Positions 8,538 to 16,975 of a DNA stretch of 64,000 bases are shown here, piece by piece (the stretch's first letter is position 1; every line of letters begins with the position of its first letter). The DNA is taken from contig NZ_AP021846.1 of NCBI RefSeq assembly GCF_009176705.1, positions 2,512,001 to 2,576,000 on the forward strand, in the 5' to 3' direction. The position numbers were made by a program, and so were the translations under genes. The notes below the pieces were generated by a model. That model worked only from the letters and a program-made list of their open reading frames with translations. It was not told where the DNA came from and made no database searches. The DNA is from Pseudoalteromonas sp. A25 (lineage in GTDB: Bacteria > Pseudomonadota > Gammaproteobacteria > Enterobacterales > Alteromonadaceae).

Positions 8538-9157
8538 GAGTTCATTCCGTGCTAACCAAGTTTAGTATTGATAACAGCAGCCCAAAAACCTGCTACTGTC
8601 GCGCTAGTGACTATTAATATGGCACAAAACACAAAAAATTAACATAGAAATTTACTCATATCGGGTCCATATGTATTTATTTTGTTAACTCAAGTGAGCT
8701 AAAAGGTAAACTTAATAGCAAGATAGGAGTAGTTTGAGAAAATTTCATCATCATAAAGTTGATACAACTATTGGCTTTTTTAGAGTTGCGGATTGGTACT
8801 ATACCCTCTGCATTAATACGCAATATTGCATATCTCCAATTTAACTAAATAGAGCACCACATCACTTGGAAAAACTCAATAATTATTGGAACCAAAAGAA
8901 TATAAAGAGGATACGAGACGCCGTGCTTATTTACACAAATAGATAATGATAAAAACTCGCATTTAAGAATTTGCAAGTATAAAAGGATAAGCGCTCAGGG
9001 CATTATCTAAAAGCAAGCGCGAAAAGGTGAAATAAACGACCGACTGCTATTGAAGCCTATTTCACCAGCAAAACGCAGCTAATTAAACTGCTACAGGTAC
9101 GAGAACTCGGGTCTGTGAATGCGATGTAAATAAATCATTGCATTATATTTATTGTAT
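8538..9157. other. 620-bp intergenic region without a clear gene
   Basis: No long frame is present on either strand. A 36-codon frame from TTG 8734 to the stop at 8842-8844 follows AGGAG (8725-8729) and contains three consecutive His near its start; I regard it only as a possibility. GATAATGATAA at 8942-8952 matches the left half of a Fur box, but the right half is poor. GCAATATTGC near 8821 is a short palindrome. Confidence 0.4.
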
Positions 9158-9457
9158 TTAAGCTGACTCTCTTTGCTCTTCAATATCAACAGGTTCAAAC
9201 TGCTCGATAAACGAAAGGAAGTTAGGTTGTCCGAACAGCATCATGATATCAAGTAACTGACATGCTGTTAGTTCAGTTTTACCTGACTCCCAATTAGAAA
9301 TCGTGGCTTGGTCTACTGGCGTTACTAAGCTTTTACCTAATTGCGCCTGAGTTAACTTCATTTCACGACGCAATCTGCGGATCGTCGCAGGAATATACTG
9401 CCTAGCAGCCATCGTTTGCGCTTTACGCACACGTTCATTTCTTCGTATCGTATTCAT
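9158..9457 (-). CDS. Small HTH (XRE/Cro) transcriptional regulator
   Basis: This 99-residue protein has an XRE-type helix-turn-helix in residues 24-80: KLTQAQLGKSL, then QATISNWESGKTELT as the recognition helix, then ACQLLDIMMLFG. The N-terminal 20 residues are basic. There is no sensor domain. A second HTH protein is encoded divergently from 9688, with 230 bp between them, so the two may share control sites. No toxin gene flanks it, so I do not call it an antitoxin. Confidence 0.8.
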   Translation of the reverse strand: MNTIRRNERVRKAQTMAARQYIPATIRRLRREMKLTQAQLGKSLVTPVDQATISNWESGKTELTACQLLDIMMLFGQPNFLSFIEQFEPVDIEEQRESA

Positions 9458-9687
9458 TACATATCCGTATTCGGTAATGGTTAGCGTTTTGCCCGCTGCA
9501 ACTGTATTTGCTTATTCAGCAAACTAACTAAACGCTTAACGGTCCTAACTTTTTGTGAAGGTGATGAAACAAATCACAAAGCATTCCACCAGCTCACGCC
9601 CCTTTAATCACCACAAATAGACAAGTCGTTTTAATTCATGTAGCCTATCTGGGTCAACTGGTAAAATAATTGATCGGATTGGGTCAT

Positions 9688-10134
9688 ATGTCAAATACTT
9701 TTGCAACAAGATTAAAACAACTGCGAATTTCTGTAGATGAATCTCAAATAAACTTTGCGGAGATGTTAGAGATCCCAGTACCATCATATCGAAAGTATGA
9801 GAAAGGTGAGCGAGAGCCAACACTTTCGGTTATCAGCAAGTTTTTTGAACACCCTAAAACAAAAGCATTTGCACACTGGTTAATCACCGGCGAGAACCAC
9901 CCCAATGCGACCACAAACACCCCAATAAGCGACGAATTCTTTACCCCTACACTCTCAGAAGAAGAGTTTGAAAAGCAATTCATTAGTAAAACAAAAGAAA
10001 CACTACTATTCCTTTGCCATCTGGGATGGTTTAAATCAACCAAAACAGCAAATTTTGAAACCAGTGGAAAGTTACTTTTGAGAGACTTGAAACCAATGTT
10101 AAGCGGCTCATTTAAAAAAGCAAAAAGCGCGTAA
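9688..10134 (+). CDS. HTH (XRE) transcriptional regulator
   Basis: This 148-residue protein has an N-terminal XRE HTH (residues 1-60): FATRLKQLRISVDESQINFA, then IPVPSYRKYEKGEREPT, then LSVISKFF, and HWLITGE at the domain end, as in phage-repressor-like regulators. The C-terminal 80 residues are helical and charged with no recognised domain. I chose ATG 9688 over the upstream TTG 9670; neither has a strong ribosome binding site. It is divergent from the other HTH gene. The target is unknown. Confidence 0.75.
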   Translation: MSNTFATRLKQLRISVDESQINFAEMLEIPVPSYRKYEKGEREPTLSVISKFFEHPKTKAFAHWLITGENHPNATTNTPISDEFFTPTLSEEEFEKQFISKTKETLLFLCHLGWFKSTKTANFETSGKLLLRDLKPMLSGSFKKAKSA

Positions 10135-10411
10135 AATCTGCGTTTATAAGTAACCGTTTAAAGGCGATATGCCTGAACTACAGGGTTGTCACATCTGCTT
10201 ACCCTTTGAGCTATTTTCAGACGTAAATAGGTTTTTAGCACTCCATCAAAAATTTAATAGTCTACTCTCAAATTATGCGATTAGGGTATCAACCCACGGC
10301 CGCAAGCCCCTGTATCAAGATTCGAAAAATAGAGAAAGAAGATATGTGCGAAGATTATACTTCGCACCAAATACTATTGAAACTCACGACATCTGTAATC
10401 CAATACCAAAT

Positions 10412-11182
10412 TTAACCGCGCTTTCTAGTCACAATAAGACCAACTAACATCATCAACGAGATAAACATAGAGCCACCCGACGATGATGAAGGCTTACTTG
10501 GCTCTGGATCTGGGTCAGTAGGTACGGCGTCTATTAAAGTATTCTCTTTAGGCGTTAAGGCCTGAGCCGAATTTGGGGCATCGTCTATAACAGTAATTGC
10601 GTTTACAGTAATAAAGTTATTGCCAGCAGGCTGAGTATCTTTGTCTGTACACTGACTAGCACTAAAGTCAACCAATGGCGTACTACCACACAAAGGGATT
10701 TGTGCGATTTTATCAACAATCTCCATGCCATTATCGACCACTTGACCGAATACTGTAAAACCGCCATTTTGCACATCTAAATTAGCGCTGTTGTCACTCA
10801 AGTTAAAAAACCACTGATTAGTTGCACTGTCTTTTTGACCACTTTGCTTAGCCATAGCAATCGTACCACGAACATTTGATAACTCGGGTTCGTTCACAAC
10901 TGGTGCGTTGGTTTGTACAGCATTTAACGGGATTTTTCCGTCATAATAAAAACCACCGCCTTGAACTACGAAGTTAGTTTCAACACGATGAATGACGGTT
11001 CCTTGGTAGCTGTCGTTATTCACATAGCTAAGAAAGTTCTCCACTGTTTTTGGCGTTATCTCGTCAAATAAATTGACTTTAAAAGTGCCTTGAGATGTTT
11101 GGAACTCTACGATGGTGGCTTGAGCAGCAAAGCTACCCAAAAGCGAAGCCATTAGCGCTGCGCATTTCATTTTTTTATTCAT
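10412..11182 (-). CDS. Exported cyclophilin-type peptidyl-prolyl isomerase with GlyGly-CTERM tail
   Basis: This 256-residue protein has a signal peptide (residues 1-22), a cyclophilin domain (about 24-195) with IHRVETNFVVQGGG, QWFFNL and FTVFGQVVDNG, and a Pro/Asp/Ser-rich linker (about 205-235). It ends in SSSSGG, a hydrophobic helix MFISLMMLVGLIV and the basic end TRKRG. That tripartite ending is the GlyGly-CTERM signal processed by rhombosortase in bacteria with type II secretion. The protein should catalyse proline isomerisation at the cell surface or outside it. No rhombosortase gene is visible in this window. Confidence 0.85.
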   Translation of the reverse strand: MNKKMKCAALMASLLGSFAAQATIVEFQTSQGTFKVNLFDEITPKTVENFLSYVNNDSYQGTVIHRVETNFVVQGGGFYYDGKIPLNAVQTNAPVVNEPELSNVRGTIAMAKQSGQKDSATNQWFFNLSDNSANLDVQNGGFTVFGQVVDNGMEIVDKIAQIPLCGSTPLVDFSASQCTDKDTQPAGNNFITVNAITVIDDAPNSAQALTPKENTLIDAVPTDPDPEPSKPSSSSGGSMFISLMMLVGLIVTRKRG

Positions 11183-11314
11183 GTTTAGTCTCGACCTAAC
11201 GTCTGCTAGTTAACTTATTGTTATTTAAAATTCAACTGTTGATTGTATAACAACAAGCGGCATTTCTCGATAGCAAGTAACACTTGATAACATTTATCTG
11301 CGGCTTGGTAACTA

Positions 11315-11476
11315 ATACCAATTTTATTAATACATTGATCATTCTAGCGAGCTAAATAACTCATTAACTGCGTTAAATATTTCTCATGTAGAATAACTAC
11401 ATAGCAAAAAATTTGCCTTGTTACTAAGCCATTTATCTGTCGCAATATCTAATCACCAATTTAATGCAATTGGTAT
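11315..11476. repeat. MITE-like intergenic element, 162 bp
   Basis: The stretch starts with ATACCAATTTTATTAA and ends with the inverted copy of ATACCAATTGCATTAA, giving 16-bp terminal inverted repeats with two mismatches. An inner palindrome (ATGTAG ... CTACAT) lies in the middle. It is non-coding and sits in a 465-bp gap (11183-11647). Short elements bordered by ATACCAATT/AATTGGTAT recur in marine Alteromonadales genomes; that is from memory and no second copy with these ends is present here. Confidence 0.6.
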
Positions 11477-11647
11477 AACACCACTATTGAAGAATAAATA
11501 CAGCTTTATATCAGGTGAGTTCAATACTAATGTGATTGGCTATTGCTAAAGCAGGCAGTTTAGGTATGAAAGGAATAAGTTTATTAATTCGCGATTGCAA
11601 ATGATGTTTTGCGCTCTCAACAGCTAGATAAGTAAATAAAAGCAGCG

Positions 11648-12109
11648 TTATACTGCTTTTACATAAATATCAGGTTTATGGATTTGCATCAGCGGTTTAG
11701 GGTTGGTAACTTGCTCAAAGCCATATTGGGTATAAAGAGAGTGGGCATCGCGAGTTGCAAGCATTGTTCGTCTTAAGCCTTGTAAGTCTGGGTGAGATAT
11801 CACTTGCTCCATGATTTTTTTACTCAAGCCTTGCCCTCTAAATTCTGGCAATACAAATACATCAGCTAAATATCCAAAAGTTGCTTTATCTGTTATCACC
11901 CGCGCAAACGCTTGTAGCCCTAGTTGCTCATCTATTACTGCAAAATTCACACTGTTTTCTATGGCTGTTCTGAGTGTTGCTTTTGGAATATTCTCGGCCC
12001 AGTAAGAGTGGCAAATATAGTTATGTATGGTGTCAAAATGAAGAAGTATTTCGGGGGTGTTTGTTGTTAGGTACTGCACAATTTGGCTCCTTGTCGCGAC
12101 ATAGTTCAT
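11648..12109 (-). CDS. GNAT family N-acetyltransferase
   Basis: This protein of about 153 residues has the GNAT acetyl-CoA motif A: LADVFVLPEFRGQGLSKKIM, with the Q/RxxGxG/A loop as RGQGLS. Motif B appears near the end as AHSLYTQYGFEQV. The N-terminal region (HSYWAENIPKATLRTAIENS) is typical of the small subgroup that begins with a 'YWA-x-x-I' helix. The substrate is unknown. ATG 12109 is preferred; the frame extends to GTG 12130, and neither start has a clear ribosome binding site. It lies 52 bp downstream of the AbgT transporter stop in the same direction. Confidence 0.85.
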   Translation of the reverse strand: MNYVATRSQIVQYLTTNTPEILLHFDTIHNYICHSYWAENIPKATLRTAIENSVNFAVIDEQLGLQAFARVITDKATFGYLADVFVLPEFRGQGLSKKIMEQVISHPDLQGLRRTMLATRDAHSLYTQYGFEQVTNPKPLMQIHKPDIYVKAV

Positions 12110-12161
12110 ACATTTTGAACATATCACCAACTTGGAGCCAAGACTAGTTAATTTATCTGTG

Positions 12162-13718
12162 TCATTGCATACCTAAGTATTCGTAACTGGCTTGCAAACC
12201 AAGCGGAATACCTAATGCCCAATAAGCGAGTAAGAACAAGCTCCAGCCGATTAAAAACACAATTGAATATGGCAACATCATGGCAATTAAAGTACCGATA
12301 CCAGTTCCTTTAACATACTTCTGACAGTACACAACCACCAGTGGGAAGTAAGGCATAAGTGGGGTGATGATATTAGAACTAGAGTCGCCAACACGATATG
12401 CCGCTTGACTAAGATCAGGCGAAATCCCCAGCTGCATTAACATAGGAACAAAAATAGGTCCTAATAACGCCCACTTTGCTGAACTTGACCCAACAAATAA
12501 GTTAACAAACGCGGTTAAAAAGATAATGCCAATAACCGTGACACTACTTGGCAAGGCCATAGCTTTTAGTACTTCTGCACCTTCAATCGCTAACAAGGCC
12601 CCCAAATTTGATTGCGCAAATGCAGCAATAAACAACGCACAGAAAAACGCCATAACGATGTAATAAGCCATGCTACCCATAGATTTGCTCATTGCATCAA
12701 TCATATCTTTTGAAGACTTAAAAGTACCAGCCATAAAGCCAAATACCATGCCTGGGATCCAAAACAATAAGAAAATAAGCGGTACAATAGATTGCATTAA
12801 TGGCGCACTAAAGTCAGTCAATGAGCCACTAGGGCTTCGCAGCGCAGAATCATCACCACTTGCTGCGTAAACTAACAACGCAAGACCTGCAATCATTACA
12901 CTTGAAGCTACATAAAAACTTTTACGCTCTTTGTCTGTTACTTCATGAAACTCAGGAAGATTTTCTGTATCGCCATCAATAGGTGTGTCTTTTAAACGAG
13001 GTTCAATAATCTTATCTGTGATGTACCAGCCCAAAAGAATAATAAAAACACTAGAAGCTGAGGTAAAGAACCAGTTATTTAACGGGTTTATCGACATTTG
13101 AGGGTCGATAATGTGGGCAGCGCTTTGAGTAAAGCTTTGTAATAACGGATCGATACCAGATGGTATAAAGTTAGCACTAAAGCCACCACTTACACCCGCA
13201 AAAGCAGCCGCAATACCCGCCAATGGGTGGCGTCCCATTGCATAATAAATCACACCCGCGATTGGGATCACCAACACGTAACCCGCATCAGTTGCTGTGT
13301 GGCTAACGATTGCAATCAAAATGATTGATGGTGTAAGCAAAGACTGCGGGGTACGCTTTAACATCAACTTTAATCCCGCATTAATATAGCCTGAGTGCTC
13401 AGCAACACCCACCCCTAACATCGCAACCAACACCACGCCAAGTGGCGCAAAACCGGTAAACGTCTTAACCATAGAGGCTAAAAAACCAGCAAGTGCATCG
13501 CCACTGAGTAAGTTATGAATAACAATTGCTTGGCCAGTTCGAGGATCTATTGATTCAAATTGTGTGCTAGAAAACAGCCAAGATAGCAACCAAATCAACA
13601 ACATAGAAAATAAAAAAATCATTGCAGGATCAGGAAGCTTATTCCCAACCCGCTCAATAAAGTTTAGAAAACGAGCCACTGCGCCATTACTAACTTCACT
13701 ATTCGCTTGTGATTCCAT
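12162..13718 (-). CDS. AbgT family transporter
   Basis: This 518-residue inner-membrane protein with about 12 hydrophobic helices matches AbgT transporters throughout: N-terminal VARFLNFIERVGNKLPDPA, the HTATDAGYVLVIP segment, the SGGFSANFIPSGIDPLL loop, and the C-terminal GDSSSNIITPLMPYFPL. E. coli AbgT imports p-aminobenzoyl-glutamate, and other members export sulfonamides using the proton gradient. Substrate and direction cannot be told here, and no abgAB peptidase genes are nearby. AAGGAATAACT precedes the ATG start. Confidence 0.93.
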   Translation of the reverse strand: MESQANSEVSNGAVARFLNFIERVGNKLPDPAMIFLFSMLLIWLLSWLFSSTQFESIDPRTGQAIVIHNLLSGDALAGFLASMVKTFTGFAPLGVVLVAMLGVGVAEHSGYINAGLKLMLKRTPQSLLTPSIILIAIVSHTATDAGYVLVIPIAGVIYYAMGRHPLAGIAAAFAGVSGGFSANFIPSGIDPLLQSFTQSAAHIIDPQMSINPLNNWFFTSASSVFIILLGWYITDKIIEPRLKDTPIDGDTENLPEFHEVTDKERKSFYVASSVMIAGLALLVYAASGDDSALRSPSGSLTDFSAPLMQSIVPLIFLLFWIPGMVFGFMAGTFKSSKDMIDAMSKSMGSMAYYIVMAFFCALFIAAFAQSNLGALLAIEGAEVLKAMALPSSVTVIGIIFLTAFVNLFVGSSSAKWALLGPIFVPMLMQLGISPDLSQAAYRVGDSSSNIITPLMPYFPLVVVYCQKYVKGTGIGTLIAMMLPYSIVFLIGWSLFLLAYWALGIPLGLQASYEYLGMQ

Positions 13719-13879
13719 AGTTATTCCTTAATAAAAAAGTTGGCTAACTGTACCCTAACTTTACTGATTGTCGCAATAAATCAGACGAATGATATCTACA
13801 GAAATTTAACATTACGCATCATAACGGCTTTAAGAAATAGACTATTCTTAACTTTACGCCGTGCAAAAGGACAATATAA

Positions 13880-14731
13880 ATGATTAACATCAACGATGAA
13901 GTTATCAAAGACATCAAACGTGGTTTTAACTTACCGCCCAAACCTGAGTTATTGGAACAATTACAGACACAACTGCAACACCCTGAGCCTGAGTTGAATC
14001 AGATAGCCCAGTTAATCGCAACGGATCTGTCTACATCAGCTGCCGTATTAAAAGTGATTAACTCTCCAACATATGGCATGTCACGAACAATTACCGATAT
14101 CAAGCAAGCGGTTATGTTCTTAGGCTTAGACAGCATTACTCAGCTTGTTACGAGCTGTTTGTTACAACAAGCTTTTGAGCAGACAAAATGCTGTATCAGT
14201 TTAGAGCGCTTTTGGGATACATCGAGTGAAATTGCTGCGGTATCAACCCTTATAAGCAAAAAAGTAAAATCAAATGTCCCTCCAGAAAACCTGCATATGC
14301 TTGGCTTGTTTCATGACGCAGGCGTGCCGGCAATGGCAGTAAAATACCCCGATTATGTAAACGTGTTAAATGAGGCCAACAACAGCGACATATCACTAGT
14401 CACACTAGAGGGCAAAGCGTATTGCACCAACCACACGGTGGTGGGGTTTTATCTCGCATCAAGTTGGCATTTACCAAAACCAACATGCCAACTCATTTTA
14501 CGCCATCATGATACCGAGTTTTTACATGAGCCACATGACCAAGAGTCTCTCGTTAGTTATGCAACATTAAAAATGGCTGAAAATTTAGTGCACACGCAAA
14601 AACGTTTTGTTGCTACCCCAGACTGGGCTGAAATACATTCAGAAGTGCTCAATGTGCTTGATATCGATGATGACGACTATCAAGATGTAGTTGAAGATGT
14701 ACAAGACTTTTTTCAAGAGCGCTTTAGTTAA
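13880..14731 (+). CDS. HDOD domain protein
   Basis: This 283-residue cytoplasmic protein is almost entirely an HDOD domain (about residues 10-215). PKPELLEQLQTQL opens it, INSPTYGMSRTITDIKQAVM is the hallmark segment, LFHDAGVPAMA marks the HD-like core and RHHDTEF follows. HDOD proteins are regulatory adaptors in signalling, linked to c-di-GMP or stress in some bacteria, and most lack phosphodiesterase activity. No second output domain is fused. AAAGGA precedes the ATG by about 8 bases. It is monocistronic and followed by a possible repeat element. Confidence 0.9.
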   Translation: MININDEVIKDIKRGFNLPPKPELLEQLQTQLQHPEPELNQIAQLIATDLSTSAAVLKVINSPTYGMSRTITDIKQAVMFLGLDSITQLVTSCLLQQAFEQTKCCISLERFWDTSSEIAAVSTLISKKVKSNVPPENLHMLGLFHDAGVPAMAVKYPDYVNVLNEANNSDISLVTLEGKAYCTNHTVVGFYLASSWHLPKPTCQLILRHHDTEFLHEPHDQESLVSYATLKMAENLVHTQKRFVATPDWAEIHSEVLNVLDIDDDDYQDVVEDVQDFFQERFS

Positions 14732-14880
14732 CCCGAACTCGGGATAAGCAACATGCTACAGCACTGCACTTTTTTCGTATTTCTTCGTTGAATTCGCTAG
14801 CCATAGCTCGCTATTACATACGCGAACTCGCCTTGAACTTCACAAAAATAGCAGCACTGTATGATTTACTCTGGTAATGG
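14732..14880. repeat. Possible intergenic repeat element
   Basis: Immediately after the HDOD stop, CCCGAACTCGGG forms a near-palindrome. TACAGCACTGC (about 14757) and GCAGCACTGTA (about 14851) border a stretch containing GAATTCGCTAGCCATAGCTC, GCTATTACATACGCGAACTC and GCCTTGAACTTC. The bordered layout, short palindromes and lack of a frame resemble a small repetitive element. It shares the TATTTCT ... CATA ... GCCTTG order with the element at 11315-11476, but the match is loose. Confidence 0.35.
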
Positions 14881-15030
14881 ACTGATATAACTAACTTTGT
14901 CATATCCATTATCCCGTGTACATCAGGTTAGTTAGATTTCGTTGTTGGGCGAACATGATTATGTAAATTTTCTGTTTAGTTTTAAAAACGTAACCGCTAA
15001 TATGGCACAAAATAATAATAAGGAATGGCT

Positions 15031-16248
15031 GTGCTGTTAGCTTTAAAAAATAAATTAGATACGCTTGGGCCTGGTATATTGATGGCCACCGCCGCAATTG
15101 GCGGCTCTCATTTGGTTGCCGCTACACAGGCGGGCGCGTTATTCGGATGGCAACTACTTTGGCTAATCGTCATAGTAAACCTGCTTAAATATCCTTTTTT
15201 TCGCTTTGGTGTTGAATATACCCTTGTGAGCAAGCAAAGTTTAGTCGCAGGCTACCAGCAGCAAGGCAAAGCGGTCTTCTTCGCGTTCGTAATACTCAAT
15301 ATCATTGCTGCTATTGTAAATACCGCTGGTGTTCTGTTATTAACCGCCAGTTTGCTGCATTATGCTCTACCTTGGAAAATAGACATTACCATTTTATGCT
15401 TTGCTATCTTATCGTCGTGCTTAGCCATTTTGCTACTGGGTCACTATAAGCTTTTAGATAAAGCCAGTAAGTGGATCATGGCAACGCTCACCCTATCTAC
15501 AATCGCTGCGTTATGCGTGGCCATATCTCAAGGTGCTGCAAACCCGCCACCCACGATACCACCAGAACCATTTCAAATGGCTATGTTAGGATTTTTAGTA
15601 GTATTAATGGGCTGGATGCCAGCACCCATTGAAATTTCTGCGATTAACTCGTTATGGTTAAGAGCCAAAACACGAACTAGTAATTTAACCTTAAAACAGG
15701 GTTTGTTTGACTTTAATTTAGGATACGGACTTACCGCCCTACTTGCTGTGGTGTTTTTCTCTTTGGGCGTACTTATTCAATATGGCAGTAGCACCAAAAT
15801 AGAACTTGCAGGCATTGCGTTTAGCCAGCAGTTGATCAGTATGTATACACAAACTATCGGCGCTTGGTCACACTCGCTTGTTGCTGCCATCGCATTTTTA
15901 TGTATGTTTGGTACCACCCTAACGGTGCTCGATGGCTACGCGCGTACGCTCAATGAGTCTTTACTCTTAACAGCACAGTCTGTGCCCAAATATTGTTTGT
16001 CTGTGCTGGTATTAGTTCAGGCTATTTTGGGCATCAGTGTTGTACTGTTTTTTAAAGCCAATTTAAAAGAAATGCTTACTTTTGCGATGACACTGGCATT
16101 TGTTACTACCCCTATTTTTGCTTGGTTTAATTATCGCCTAATGAAAGTGGTTGGAAAACAACCTACAGGCCTTATTAAAGTGTTAAGTTGGTTAGGGTTG
16201 GCTTATTTATTTGGTTTTACGCTGCTGTTTTTGTACTGGAAATTTTAA
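15031..16248 (+). CDS. Nramp-like transporter with altered metal site
   Basis: This integral membrane protein of about 405 residues has about 11 helices and the Nramp family plan: GPGILMATAAIGGSHLV in helix 1 and GWMPAPIEISAINSLWL in helix 6. In true Mn/Fe Nramps, helix 1 has DPGN and helix 6 has MPH. Here the DPGN position reads IGGSH and the other MPAP, so the two acidic/amide ligands are gone. It probably carries a different cation or works differently, and the substrate is unknown. AAGGA lies six bases before GTG 15031 but directly abuts ATG 15025, so GTG is preferred. Confidence 0.82.
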   Translation: MLLALKNKLDTLGPGILMATAAIGGSHLVAATQAGALFGWQLLWLIVIVNLLKYPFFRFGVEYTLVSKQSLVAGYQQQGKAVFFAFVILNIIAAIVNTAGVLLLTASLLHYALPWKIDITILCFAILSSCLAILLLGHYKLLDKASKWIMATLTLSTIAALCVAISQGAANPPPTIPPEPFQMAMLGFLVVLMGWMPAPIEISAINSLWLRAKTRTSNLTLKQGLFDFNLGYGLTALLAVVFFSLGVLIQYGSSTKIELAGIAFSQQLISMYTQTIGAWSHSLVAAIAFLCMFGTTLTVLDGYARTLNESLLLTAQSVPKYCLSVLVLVQAILGISVVLFFKANLKEMLTFAMTLAFVTTPIFAWFNYRLMKVVGKQPTGLIKVLSWLGLAYLFGFTLLFLYWKF

Positions 16249-16684
16249 ATTGCGCGTGATTGTGGCCATCTTCAAATAATGCTGGCCACTTCCCCATTGC
16301 TATTTTTGATGAAATACCACGTATAACAAAGTTAAAGTCGTGATGTGATAAAAACGTTCACTATTGAACCAAAAATACTTAGATATAAATTCAGCTGAAT
16401 ACCAAAATGCCCTAACAAAACGGTTCCCATAATTGTTTTAACTTTGGCAAATTGAATGGCAATTCAATAGAGTGAATACACTAGTGTGAAGCAAAAAAGC
16501 GATGCGTAAACAGGTCAAGTGTAGCTTGGAGCAAGAAACGGTTATTGAGGATTGTTAGCGATGATATGCTGCTAACAAACTAACGTGTGAACGCTAAGAC
16601 GTAAAGCGTTTAATAAGGAGCGGCTAACTCTTTTCACTCCTTATTAAAAGGCGGTGTATGTTAAGGCACTAACTAACCTGAACT
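16249..16684. other. 436-bp intergenic region with a 12-bp inverted repeat
   Basis: No convincing frame is present. GTGGCCA (16262) and TGGCCAC (16283) form a weak hairpin after the Nramp-like gene. TTTAATAAGGAG (16609-16620) and CTCCTTATTAAA (16637-16648) form a perfect 12-bp stem with a 16-base loop. Its function is unknown and there is no T run to make it a terminator. Confidence 0.5.
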
Positions 16685-16966
16685 CTAACTATTTTGTAGG
16701 GCTTTCACTTGCTCCCAAATATCCACAACATGGGCTTTATCTTCTTCGGTTAATTCGCCGCTTCGATATGCTTTTACTAAGCTTTTTTCGACGTTCTCGT
16801 TCAGCTCTTCTGCGCTGATGACTTCGCCGTTAACTTGTGCATAACCAACCGCTAAGTCAAAGTGACCACGTAAATAGCCACCAGCAAACAGTTCATCGTC
16901 GCTCGCTCTGTCGACTAGGTTATCAAAAAACTGCTGTGCAGCGTCTACGTATTCTTGAAATGACAT
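16685..16966 (-). CDS. yfcL: YfcL family protein
   Basis: This small acidic protein of 93 residues matches the YfcL family: SFQEYVDAAQQFFDNLVDRA at the start, GGYLRGHFDLAVGYAQ in the middle and a helical acidic end. Its function is not known. It lies 9 bp after the ATP-NAD kinase-like gene and in the same direction as epmC, the arrangement seen for yfcL near epmC in other gammaproteobacteria. It is the last gene of the small operon. Confidence 0.85.
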   Translation of the reverse strand: MSFQEYVDAAQQFFDNLVDRASDDELFAGGYLRGHFDLAVGYAQVNGEVISAEELNENVEKSLVKAYRSGELTEEDKAHVVDIWEQVKALQNS

Positions 16967-16975
16967 AATTGTTTC

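Noticed and set aside
8942..8960. Half of a Fur box (GATAATGATAA)
   Set aside because: The second half diverges, and no iron gene is next to it.
10169..10447. A 92-codon frame on the plus strand between the HTH gene and the cyclophilin gene
   Set aside because: Its end overlaps the cyclophilin 3' end, there is no clear ribosome binding site and no recognisable motif. It is probably chance.
16565..16665. attC-like look (GCTAACAAAC ... GTTAAGGC) around the 12-bp inverted repeat
   Set aside because: The R-site pairs do not match in the required positions and no integron integrase or cassettes are present.
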